12,673 nucleotides of DNA from Actinomycetota bacterium (GTDB lineage: Bacteria > Actinomycetota > Thermoleophilia > Solirubrobacterales > Solirubrobacteraceae). Positions 6,254 through 12,673 of the stretch are shown here, piece after piece (the first letter of the stretch is position 1; every line of letters starts with the position of its first letter). Below the pieces are notes generated by a model. It saw only the letters and a program-made list of their open reading frames with translations, had not been told where the DNA came from and did not search any database. Where the stretch lies: NCBI GenBank assembly GCA_005883255.1, contig VAXS01000206.1:1-12673 (forward strand), given 5' to 3'. Both the position numbers and the translations under genes were made by a program.

Positions 6254-7665
6254 CGCAGCAGCGCCTCCATCACCTGCTTGGCGATCGGCGCCGCCACCGT
6301 CCCGCCCTGGCCGGACGAGCGCTCCACGGTCACCGCGATCGCCACCCGCGGGTCGTTGATCGGGGCGAAGGCGATGAACCAGACCTGGTTGACGCCGGCC
6401 TGGATCTCGGCGGTCCCGGTCTTGCCGGCCACGTCGATGCCCGACAGCGCGGCCGCGGTGCCCGTGCCCTCCTTGACCACGTTGGACATCATCTGGGCCA
6501 CCTTCTGCGCGGTGTCCGCCTTCATCACCCGGTGATACACCGACGTGCCCACGCTGTCGCGCACCCGGCCGTCGGGGTCGACGACGCGGGCGGTCAGGTG
6601 CGGCCGCACCAGCACGCCCTGGTTGGCCACCGCCGCGGCCACCATCGCCATCTGCAGCGGGGTGACCAGGAGCTTGTCCTGGCCGATGGCCATGCGGCCC
6701 ACGTCGATGCGGCCGCTGGTGGGCGACAGCAGGCTGCCGTTGAGGTACTCGCCGCTGGCGTAGCGCTGGTCGGAGGGGTAGTCGAGCGGCGGCTTGGCGT
6801 AGAAGCCGAAGCGCTCCATGTACTTGGCCATCGTGCCGCGCCCCAGCGCCTCCCCCACCTGCGCCCACACGGTGTTGACCGAGTGGGTGAGGGCGTCGGT
6901 GAGCGGGATGTCGCCGAAGCTCTGCCCGCCGTCGTTGGACAGCGGAACGCCGGAGATCGTCTTGGGGCTGTCGCCGTTGAGCGTGGAGTCCGGCGAGAAG
7001 CGCCCGGTGTCGATCGCCGCCACGTCCGTGAGTACCTTGAAGCTGGACCCGGGCGGGTACTGGCCCTGGGTGGCGCGATTGAGCAGCGGCGCGCCCGGCT
7101 GGCTGGCCAGCTTCGGGTAGGAGGTGGCGATCTGCCCCGGGTCGAACTGCGGGTAGCTGGCCATCACCTTCACCGCGCCGGTGTGCGGGTCCAGCGCCAC
7201 CACAGACCCCTTCTGGCCGCCCAGGGCGTTGATGGCGATGCGCTGGGCGTTGGGGTCGAGCGTGAGGTCGACGTTGTCGCCGTCGCGCCGCTTGCCCTGC
7301 AGCTGGTCGATGATCGACCCCAGGTCGCTGCCCGAGCCGGCCAGCTCGTCGTTGCGCGAGCGCTCCAGCCCGGCCCGGCCGTAGCTGATCGACCAGTAGC
7401 CGATCGCGTGAGAGAGCAGGTCGCCCTGCGGATAGGTCCGGCGGTAGACGCCGCCCCGGCCGCGGACGCTGCGGGCCAGCACCGTGCCGTCGGCGGCGCG
7501 GATCAGCCCGCGCTTGATCTCCAGCTGCTCGAGCAGCTGCCGGCGGTTGAGCGCGTTGTCGTTGAGCGACTTGGCCTCGAACACGGTCCAGCGCGACGTG
7601 AACAGCACCAGCGCGCCGAACATCAGGACGATCACCGCGAACAGTCGCCTCACCGGACCGCTCAT
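6250..7665 (-). CDS. pbpA: Class B penicillin-binding protein (PbpA-type peptidoglycan transpeptidase)
   Basis: 471 residues. An N-terminal membrane helix (about 7-23) anchors an extracytoplasmic protein. A pedestal region (about 30-140, with IKRGLIRAADGTVLA and a YGRAGLE segment) is followed by the transpeptidase domain (about 150-471). All active-site motifs are present: S207-S-F-K210 within YPPGSSFKVLT, S262-V-N264, and K415-T-G417 within VAGKTGTAE. It crosslinks stem peptides in glycan strands made by the neighbouring SEDS protein. The size is that of mycobacterial PbpA, and no PASTA domains are attached. The start is ATG 7665, with a GAGG ribosome site (7671-7674) overlapping the upstream stop; the gap to rodA is 7 nt. 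A division-type FtsI role cannot be excluded from sequence, but the locus favours elongation. Confidence 0.93.
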   Translation of the reverse strand: MSGPVRRLFAVIVLMFGALVLFTSRWTVFEAKSLNDNALNRRQLLEQLEIKRGLIRAADGTVLARSVRGRGGVYRRTYPQGDLLSHAIGYWSISYGRAGLERSRNDELAGSGSDLGSIIDQLQGKRRDGDNVDLTLDPNAQRIAINALGGQKGSVVALDPHTGAVKVMASYPQFDPGQIATSYPKLASQPGAPLLNRATQGQYPPGSSFKVLTDVAAIDTGRFSPDSTLNGDSPKTISGVPLSNDGGQSFGDIPLTDALTHSVNTVWAQVGEALGRGTMAKYMERFGFYAKPPLDYPSDQRYASGEYLNGSLLSPTSGRIDVGRMAIGQDKLLVTPLQMAMVAAAVANQGVLVRPHLTARVVDPDGRVRDSVGTSVYHRVMKADTAQKVAQMMSNVVKEGTGTAAALSGIDVAGKTGTAEIQAGVNQVWFIAFAPINDPRVAIAVTVERSSGQGGTVAAPIAKQVMEALLR

Positions 7666-7670
7666 CGCCG

Positions 7671-7674
7671 CCTC
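7671..7674 (-). promoter_or_regulatory. Ribosome binding site of pbpA
   Basis: GAGG on the - strand, 5 nt before ATG 7665, shares bases with the TGA of the upstream SEDS gene. The layout suggests that ribosomes finishing rodA restart on pbpA. Confidence 0.5.
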
Positions 7675-8965
7675 ACCCCGGTCTCCGCGCCCGGTCGGAC
7701 ACCAGCAGCAGCAGCGCCACCAGCGCGAAGTTGGCCACGATCGACGAGCCCCCGTAGGACACGAACGGGAGGGTCACTCCGGTGAGCGGTATGAGCTTGG
7801 TCACGCCGCCCACGATCACGAACACCTGCAGCGCGAACACCGAGGTCAGGCCGGCGGCCAGCAGCGTGGAGAACGAGTCTCGGGCCAGCACCGCCGCCTT
7901 GAAGCCGCGCTGCACGATCAGCAGGTAGACGCCCAGCAGCCCGCAGGCGCCCACCAGCCCGATCTCGTTGACGATCACCGCGTAGATCAGGTCGGTGCGG
8001 GGCGCCGGCAGCAGGTTGGCGCTGGAGCCCGGGATCTGCAGCAGCGACTGCCCGAAGCCCCGGCCCAGCACCCCGCCGTCGGCCTGCGCGAACAGCAACT
8101 GGGCCACCTGGTAGCTGCCGCCCTGGGCCTCGTACAGCCGCCGGTTGAACGGGTGCTGCCAGGCCTCGATCCGGCTGTGCACGTGGGGCACGTGCGTCCC
8201 CACCGCCCAGGCCCCCAGGGCGAACATGGCCAGCCCCACCACCACGAACGACAGCCGATTGGTGGCGACGTACAGGATCGAGAGGAAGGCCCCGAAGAAC
8301 ATCAGCGACGAGCCCAGGTCGCGGATCACGAACAGCATCAGCATCGCCGCGCCCCACACCACCAGGAGCGGGCCGAAGTGCTTGAGCGGCGGGATCGTCA
8401 CTCCCAGGACCCGGCGCGCCCCCATGACCAGCACCTGGCGCGTGTCGCGCAGGTACGAGGCCAGGAAGACGACGATGCCGATCTTGGCGAACTCCGCCGG
8501 CTGGAAGGTGACGCCGCCGGCGTGGATCGCCAGGTAGGCGCCGTTCACCGAGCCGCTGAACCGCGGCAGCACCAGCAGCCCGATGCTGCCCAGCGCGATC
8601 AGGTACCGGTAGCGCTCCAGCACCCGGTAGTCGCGCAGGAAGACGAGCGTCCCCAGGAAGAAGCCCAGCCCGATCAGGAACGAGATCACCTGGCCCCGGG
8701 CGAAGGTGTCGTCGATCCGGTAGATCATCACGATGCCCACCCCGGCCAGGACCGCCACCAGCGGCAGCAGGTAGGGGTCGGCGTAGGGGAGGACGATCCG
8801 CACCACCACGTGCGCGGCCAGGCACAGCCCCAGGAACAGCGCGCCGTAGGTCAGCGAGACGTTCGACACCTGCGCCGAGCGCTGGATGAAGATGGCGGTG
8901 AACCCGGCCGTCACCAGCAGGGCGGCGGGGATCAGCCCGAACAGCTCCCGGTTCCTCGCGCTCAC
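7673..8965 (-). CDS. rodA: SEDS-family peptidoglycan glycosyltransferase (RodA/FtsW)
   Basis: 430 residues, polytopic, with about 10 or more predicted membrane helices from residue 8 to 423. Family marks: FQPAEFAKIGIVVFLA (154-169), RDLGSS (215-220), the large extracytoplasmic loop with HPFN (271-274) and APRTDLIYAVIVNE (321-334), and IPLTGVTLPFVSYGGSS (392-408). D325 in RTDLIYAV sits where the aspartate required for SEDS polymerase activity lies. It polymerises lipid II into glycan strands with the class B PBP encoded next. The start GTG 8965 overlaps the pstP stop as GTGA and is preceded by AGGTGG (8973-8978); the frame is open further upstream, but that stretch is arginine/proline-rich shadow of pstP. 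RodA is preferred over FtsW by synteny with the mycobacterial locus; motifs alone do not decide. Confidence 0.93.
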   Translation of the reverse strand: MSARNRELFGLIPAALLVTAGFTAIFIQRSAQVSNVSLTYGALFLGLCLAAHVVVRIVLPYADPYLLPLVAVLAGVGIVMIYRIDDTFARGQVISFLIGLGFFLGTLVFLRDYRVLERYRYLIALGSIGLLVLPRFSGSVNGAYLAIHAGGVTFQPAEFAKIGIVVFLASYLRDTRQVLVMGARRVLGVTIPPLKHFGPLLVVWGAAMLMLFVIRDLGSSLMFFGAFLSILYVATNRLSFVVVGLAMFALGAWAVGTHVPHVHSRIEAWQHPFNRRLYEAQGGSYQVAQLLFAQADGGVLGRGFGQSLLQIPGSSANLLPAPRTDLIYAVIVNEIGLVGACGLLGVYLLIVQRGFKAAVLARDSFSTLLAAGLTSVFALQVFVIVGGVTKLIPLTGVTLPFVSYGGSSIVANFALVALLLLVSDRARRPG

Positions 8966-10176
8966 GAGGCGCCCACCTGTCCCTGCTCGATCTTGCGCAC
9001 GAGGTCCGAGGCGTCGCCCTGCGAGCGCAGCTGGTGGTCGAGGAGCTTGTGGCGCCGGCCGGTCGGGACTTCGCTCACCGGCACGGCGGAGACGTAGAAG
9101 CTCTCGTACAGGTGGACCCCGAACGGGCCATTCCACGGCAGTCCGCGGTACACGGCGACGAACCCGTCGTGGGTGGTGCCCACGAAGTACACCGCGCGGG
9201 TGGCCACCCAGGCGCCGGCGGCCAGCGCGCCCAGGATCGCGACTACGATCAGCGTGGGCACCAGGCCCCGGATCCGGCGGCGGCGCCCGCGCGCAGCCGC
9301 CGGCGCGGCCGGCTTGCGCCGTCGGGGCAGCGGAACGGTGCGCCGCGGCGCCGCTGCGGACTCGGCCTCCGCTGTCGCCTTGGCCGCCTCGACCTGCTCG
9401 GCTGAGGGAGCGGGCACGCCGATCTGCGTCGGCTGGTCGGTCACCGCCCCGTCGGCCACGTCCTCCAGCGAGAACAGGACGACCGTGATGTTGTCCCGCC
9501 CCCCGCGGTCGTTGGCCTCGGCGATCAGCTCGCGGCCCACCCGCTCCAGCCCGGCGCCGTCGCCGTCGCCGAAGATCTCCTCGATGCGCTCCTCGGGCAC
9601 CATGGCGGTCAGCCCGTCGCTGCAGAGGAGGAAGACGTCGCCCGCCTGGGCGGGGACCGACACCGTGTCCACGTCCACCCGGGCCTCCGGACCCAGCGCG
9701 CGCGTGATCACGGACCGCTGCGGGTGCTCCTCGGCCTCCTCTTCCGTGAGCTTTCCGCGCCGCTTGAGCTCCTCCACCAGCGAGTGGTCGCGCGTCATCT
9801 GCTCCAGGCGGCCGTCGTGCAGGCGGTAGGCGCGCGAGTCGCCCACGTGTGCGAGCGCCACCGCCCGGTCGCCCACGTAGGCGGCGGTGACCGTGGTGCC
9901 CATGCCCGCCCGCTCGGCGTCCTGGCGCGACAGCTCGTGGATCTGGGCGTTGGCCTCGCGCACGCGCCCGGCCACCCGCTCCTCGTCGTTGCCGCCGTCG
10001 GGGAGCCCGCTCTCCAGCACCTCGACCAGCAGGCTGGAGGCCACCTCCCCCGCCCGGGCACCGCCCATCCCATCCGCCACCGCGAACAGCGGGGGCCGGG
10101 CGTAGAACGCGTCCTCGTTGCTGCGGCGCTGGCGACCGGTGTCGGTGCGGGCGAAGCTGTCGGCGACCCGGAGCAT
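8962..10176 (-). CDS. pstP: Membrane-anchored PP2C-type Ser/Thr protein phosphatase PstP
   Basis: 404 residues from ATG 10176. The PPM/PP2C domain spans about 1-238: RSNEDAF (18-24, metal D22), VADGMGG (33-39, D35), GMGTTVTAAYV (91-101), VGDSRAYR (111-118, D113), CSDGLTAMV (185-193, D187) and DNITVVLF (228-235, D228). A Glu/Ala-rich then Arg/Pro-rich linker leads to one membrane helix (about 304-326). About 75 outer residues follow, with GFVAVYRGLPW (338-348) resembling the short ectodomain of mycobacterial PstP. It removes phosphate from kinases and their targets in this locus. The ATG is 2 nt after the fhaB stop, without an obvious ribosome site, so coupling to fhaB translation is likely. 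Unlike the two kinases, its ectodomain is intact. Confidence 0.94.
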   Translation of the reverse strand: MLRVADSFARTDTGRQRRSNEDAFYARPPLFAVADGMGGARAGEVASSLLVEVLESGLPDGGNDEERVAGRVREANAQIHELSRQDAERAGMGTTVTAAYVGDRAVALAHVGDSRAYRLHDGRLEQMTRDHSLVEELKRRGKLTEEEAEEHPQRSVITRALGPEARVDVDTVSVPAQAGDVFLLCSDGLTAMVPEERIEEIFGDGDGAGLERVGRELIAEANDRGGRDNITVVLFSLEDVADGAVTDQPTQIGVPAPSAEQVEAAKATAEAESAAAPRRTVPLPRRRKPAAPAAARGRRRRIRGLVPTLIVVAILGALAAGAWVATRAVYFVGTTHDGFVAVYRGLPWNGPFGVHLYESFYVSAVPVSEVPTGRRHKLLDHQLRSQGDASDLVRKIEQGQVGAS

Positions 10177-10178
10177 GG

Positions 10179-10673
10179 TCAATGCACGAAGGAGAACTCG
10201 TTGTCGCCGATGCGGATGCGGTCCCCGGGGTGCAGCGGCTGGGGGCCGTCCAGGCGGGTGCCGTTGAGGTACGTGCCGTTGGTGGAGTCGAGGTCCTCGA
10301 TCACCAGCACGTCGCCCTGGGGCACGATGCGGGCGTGGCGGGAGGAGGCGAAGGGATCCTCGAGGCGGATGTCGGCCAGCGTGCCGCGCCCGAGCACGAC
10401 CCCGCCGGTGACGTCGTACTCGTCCCCGGAGCGCATGCCCATGGCCTGCTCCACCCGCAGGCGCGGCTCCCACTCGTCGAGTCCCTCGGGAGCCAGCCCG
10501 GCGGACGCGGCGTGCATTCCCGTGGCATCGGGCGGGAGCTCGGTGGCGGTCACGCCGCGGCGGAGGTCCTTGAGGGCGCTGCGCGCCACCCACATCAGGA
10601 ACAGGTAGAGGACCGCGAGGAAGCCGAACTTCAGCGCGACCGAGGCGGGGTCCAGCAGGGCGGCGTAGGGCAC
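10179..10673 (-). CDS. fhaB: Membrane-anchored FHA-domain protein FhaB (FipA-type)
   Basis: 164 residues. An N-terminal membrane helix (about 11-30, SVALKFGFLAVLYLFLMWVA) is followed by a basic stop-transfer stretch (KDLRRG), a linker (41-90) and a C-terminal FHA domain (about 90-164). Phosphothreonine-binding residues are in place: GRGT (95-98), S111-R112-H113, and STNGTYLNG (130-138). The layout and size match mycobacterial FhaB/FipA, which docks phosphorylated kinases and wall or division proteins. The GTG start at 10673 is set by AGGAG 5 nt upstream, overlapping the fhaA stop. The same frame is open further upstream, but that part is arginine-rich and not protein-like. The gap to pstP is 2 nt. 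Confidence 0.92.
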   Translation of the reverse strand: MPYAALLDPASVALKFGFLAVLYLFLMWVARSALKDLRRGVTATELPPDATGMHAASAGLAPEGLDEWEPRLRVEQAMGMRSGDEYDVTGGVVLGRGTLADIRLEDPFASSRHARIVPQGDVLVIEDLDSTNGTYLNGTRLDGPQPLHPGDRIRIGDNEFSFVH

Positions 10674-10678
10674 CGGCG

Positions 10679-10683
10679 CTCCT
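10679..10683 (-). promoter_or_regulatory. Ribosome binding site that fixes the fhaB start
   Basis: AGGAG on the - strand lies 5 nt before GTG 10673 and overlaps the TAG stop of fhaA (TAGGAG). It is the clearest Shine-Dalgarno sequence I found in the window and decides the fhaB start against longer in-frame alternatives. Confidence 0.65.
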
Positions 10684-11437
10684 ACTCGAGCTCGAACCGC
10701 AGCTCGCAGGTCCCGAGCTCGATGCGGTCCCCCCCGGTCAGCGGCACCGCGCCGCGGATCCGCCGCCCGTTGACCACGGTGCCGTTGGTCGAGCCCAGGT
10801 CGCCGATCGACCACCCGTCCTCGGTGGGAAGCACCTGGGCGTGGCGGCGGGAGACGTTGGCGTCCTCGAGCACGACGTCGCAGTCGCGGCTGCGACCGAT
10901 CACCGCGCCGGTCCGGCCCACCATCATGCGCCGGCCGTCCACCACCAGGATCGCGCTGGACCGAGCCGGTGGCGGCGGCCCGGCCTCCGCCGGGCGCAGC
11001 CGCTCGGAGCTGTAGATCATCGTGTGGCCGACGTCGCCCTGCTGCGCCTCGGCCGCCCCGTTGTCGGCGGCGTGCACCAGGCGGGCCTGGATGCCGAACT
11101 CGCCCAGCGACAGTCGGTCGTCGGTGTGGAACGCGATCTCGGGGCGCGAGAGCAGCGCCAGCCGCTCCAGCCGGGCGTGCTCGAGCAGGTAGCCGGAGAG
11201 CTCCTTGGACAGCGCGTCCTCGTAGTCCGCGAACCGATCGTGGTCCTGGGCGGAGACGTAGACGTGGTACTCGTTGGGCGCGTAGACCTTGGACACGGAG
11301 ACGACCTTGTGCTCCTCCATCTCGCGAGCGAGCTTGCGGGCGATCTCCACCGGCCGCAGCTCCGACCGGAACGCTCGGCCGAATGCTCCCTCGACGATGC
11401 CGGCGATCTTGCTTTCCAGGTTCTTGAAGACGCTCAT
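10682..11437 (-). CDS. fhaA: FhaA-type protein (DUF3662 plus FHA domain)
   Basis: 251 residues from ATG 11437. The N-terminal DUF3662 domain (about 1-120) begins MSVFKNLESKIAGIVEGAF and contains RPVEIARKLAREMEEHK and APNEYHVYVS. A linker (about 125-160) carries GHTMIYSSERL, and the C-terminal FHA domain (about 161-251) has VIGRS (179-183), NVSRRHA (194-200) and STNGT (216-220). It is cytoplasmic; in mycobacteria FhaA binds phosphothreonine on the pseudokinase MviN/MurJ partner and on PknB substrates and tunes lipid II export. An in-frame ATG at 11452 would add MAGRG. I prefer 11437 because GGACGG lies just before it, the 11452 ATG has no ribosome site, and the protein family normally opens at MSV..NLE. 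The gap from the upstream kinase stop is 21 nt (6 nt with the longer start). Confidence 0.92.
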   Translation of the reverse strand: MSVFKNLESKIAGIVEGAFGRAFRSELRPVEIARKLAREMEEHKVVSVSKVYAPNEYHVYVSAQDHDRFADYEDALSKELSGYLLEHARLERLALLSRPEIAFHTDDRLSLGEFGIQARLVHAADNGAAEAQQGDVGHTMIYSSERLRPAEAGPPPPARSSAILVVDGRRMMVGRTGAVIGRSRDCDVVLEDANVSRRHAQVLPTEDGWSIGDLGSTNGTVVNGRRIRGAVPLTGGDRIELGTCELRFELE

Positions 11438-11458
11438 TCCCCGTCCGGCCATGCTAGA

Positions 11459-12673
11459 TCAGAACGGCGCCGCGCCCGCCGCCGGGGCGGGGGCGTCAGG
11501 CACCGCCAGACGGGCGGGCTCGGGGCCGCGCCCCACGCGCAGGGCGAGCGCCGCCGCGGCCGCCACCACCGGTCCGGCCAGCCCTCCGTAGGGGTGCGCG
11601 TGGACCAGCGCGGGCGCCGCCAGCTGCGCCGTCGCCGACGTGGCGGCCGCCAGTCCCAGCGCCCACAGCCCGGCGCCCAGGAGGTCGGCGGGGCGCGAGC
11701 GACCGCGCACCAGCCAGGGCAGCACCAGCGCCGCGGCGGCCCACGCCACCGCCGCCAGCAGCACCCCGCTGGAGGCCACCGGGGCCAGCACGTGGACGCC
11801 CGCGGTCCGGGCCGAGTCCGCCCAGTCGCTCGCCGGCGGGATCGCGCGGAGCGGGCCCAGGTAGAGGCGCCGGCCGAGCAGCGGCTCGGCCAGCGCCGTC
11901 CACCACAGTCCCAGCGCCCCCAGCGCAGCCCGGCGACTCCAGGTCCGGGCCTGGCCGGCCAGCGCGCAGAAGGCCACGGCGACCCCGGCCATGCCCAGCA
12001 GCGGCGCCAGCGCCGGCAGCGACCACGCCCGGCCGGCCCGGGGCAGGAGCAGCGGGCAGGCCACCAGCGCCGCGGCCACCACCAGGGCGGTGCCGGGGGC
12101 GCGCGCGGGGGGCGCGGCCAGCCACGCCACCGCGGCCAGGGCAGCGGCCAGCCAGCCCAGCCGGGGCAGCAGGGCGACCGCTCCTGCCGTCCCGGCGGCG
12201 GCCAACCCCGGGGCCACTCCCACCGGCGCCAGGGTGGTGGCCCCCGCCGCCAGCGCGCCCGCGGCCAGCGCGGCCCCCAACCGCCCGGCGCCGGGCGGGA
12301 GCGGCAGCCGGGGCGGGGGGACGGGCAGCGTCCCGCCCTCGTCGGAGACCTCCTCGGCCACGCCCTCCAGCGCCGCGCGCAGGTCGGCCAGCCCGCCCCG
12401 CTCGTCCGGCGCCGGCGACAGCGCCCGGTCGATCGCCGCCACCAGCCCCGCCGGGAGGTCGCCCCGGATCCGCCCCAGCGAGGGGAGGACGGCGCCCAGG
12501 CGCCGGGCGGTGTCGGCCGGGCCGGCGCCGCGGACTGGATGGGCGCCGGCCAGCGCCTCGTAGAGCACGAGCGCCAACGCGTACACGTCGGCGGCCGGGC
12601 CCACCGCCCGCCCCTCGGCCTGCTCCGGCGCCATGTAGGCCAGCGTCCCCACCACGTCGCCCGTCCGTGTCAG
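11459..12673 (-). CDS. Ser/Thr kinase with multi-pass membrane C-terminal domain, 5' partial
   Basis: The frame is open from the right edge and gives 404 residues plus stop; the N-lobe and catalytic loop are outside. It begins in the activation loop (LTRTGDVVGTLAYMAPEQ), then ADVYALALVLYEALAG (helix F) and the kinase end at about residue 108. A short Glu/Pro-rich linker leads to about 250 residues with roughly eight very Ala/Leu-rich membrane helices (from about 130 to 380), loops with RRLYLGPLRAIPPASDW and LVHAHPYGGLAGP, and an Ala/Pro tail. Kinases in PknA/PknB loci usually have one helix, so a polytopic tail is unusual; its signal is unknown. It may be the first gene of the unit or lie further in. 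Its place next to fhaA suggests it takes the role of pknA, which is absent between pbpA and pknB. A start within the window at GTG 12655 would cut the kinase in half and is not credible. Confidence 0.85.
   Translation of the reverse strand: MTRTGDVVGTLAYMAPEQAEGRAVGPAADVYALALVLYEALAGAHPVRGAGPADTARRLGAVLPSLGRIRGDLPAGLVAAIDRALSPAPDERGGLADLRAALEGVAEEVSDEGGTLPVPPPRLPLPPGAGRLGAALAAGALAAGATTLAPVGVAPGLAAAGTAGAVALLPRLGWLAAALAAVAWLAAPPARAPGTALVVAAALVACPLLLPRAGRAWSLPALAPLLGMAGVAVAFCALAGQARTWSRRAALGALGLWWTALAEPLLGRRLYLGPLRAIPPASDWADSARTAGVHVLAPVASSGVLLAAVAWAAAALVLPWLVRGRSRPADLLGAGLWALGLAAATSATAQLAAPALVHAHPYGGLAGPVVAAAAALALRVGRGPEPARLAVPDAPAPAAGAAPF

Noticed and set aside
3509..6535. A 1008-codon open frame on the + strand opposite pknB and ddl
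   Set aside because: It is the antisense shadow of GC-rich coding DNA: Arg/His/Gly/Leu-rich, no domain, and it lies over complete kinase, PASTA and ligase motifs on the other strand.
7484..9097. A 537-codon + strand frame opposite rodA
   Set aside because: Gln/His/Arg-rich with no domain or membrane helices; an antisense artefact of codon bias.
11438..11452. Longer fhaA start at ATG 11452
   Set aside because: No ribosome site before it, and the conserved family beginning is at the next ATG (11437). The choice remains open by 5 residues.

Overview
The window is very GC-rich (visibly over 70%, with strong G/C at third codon positions) and densely packed. Its core is the actinobacterial cell-growth signalling locus known from mycobacteria as fhaA-fhaB-pstP-rodA-pbpA-(pknA)-pknB, so the source is an actinobacterium in the broad sense. 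The style of the FhaA amino terminus and of the discoidin-tailed kinase suggests a deep lineage such as Thermoleophilia/Solirubrobacterales, but that placement is inference.

Layout. At the left edge (+ strand, 2-160) is the last 52 codons of an AIR-synthase-like (PurM-type) protein. Facing it on the - strand (166-975) is a DsbA/FrnE-like thioredoxin-fold protein whose CxxC is SPWS. Only 23 bp separate that gene from a + strand membrane Ser/Thr kinase (999-2051). The kinase's extracellular discoidin-like domain continues in another frame (2048-2377). From 12673 down to 2370 the - strand appears to be one polycistronic unit of nine genes: a kinase with a multi-pass membrane tail (5' end outside the window), fhaA, fhaB, pstP, a SEDS glycosyltransferase (rodA/ftsW), a class B penicillin-binding protein, pknB with PASTA repeats, ddl, and a pH-sensor-type class III adenylate cyclase. 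Every junction from fhaA onward is a gap of at most 8 nt or an overlap of 1-4 nt, three of them GTGA.

How it works together. RodA/FtsW and the class B PBP form the glycan polymerase/crosslinker pair. Ddl makes the D-Ala-D-Ala end that the PBP uses. PknB (extracellular PASTA sensor) and the other kinases phosphorylate wall proteins, PstP reverses this, and FhaA/FhaB read phospho-threonine marks. The adenylate cyclase adds a cAMP output to the same transcript.

The most unusual points are two broken sensor domains. In pknB the third PASTA repeat carries an apparent 10-nt excess at about 4692-4701. This throws the rest of the repeat out of frame and, because no stop intervenes, fuses the kinase in frame with ddl as one 915-codon reading frame (6253 to 3506). 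In the + strand kinase the frame also breaks just outside the membrane, and the remaining discoidin piece starts at an ATGA stop/start overlap. Both complete kinases therefore keep the catalytic domain and membrane anchor but have the ectodomain interrupted.

No RNA genes, insertion sequences, CRISPR arrays or attachment sites were seen. No gap between genes exceeds 25 nt.
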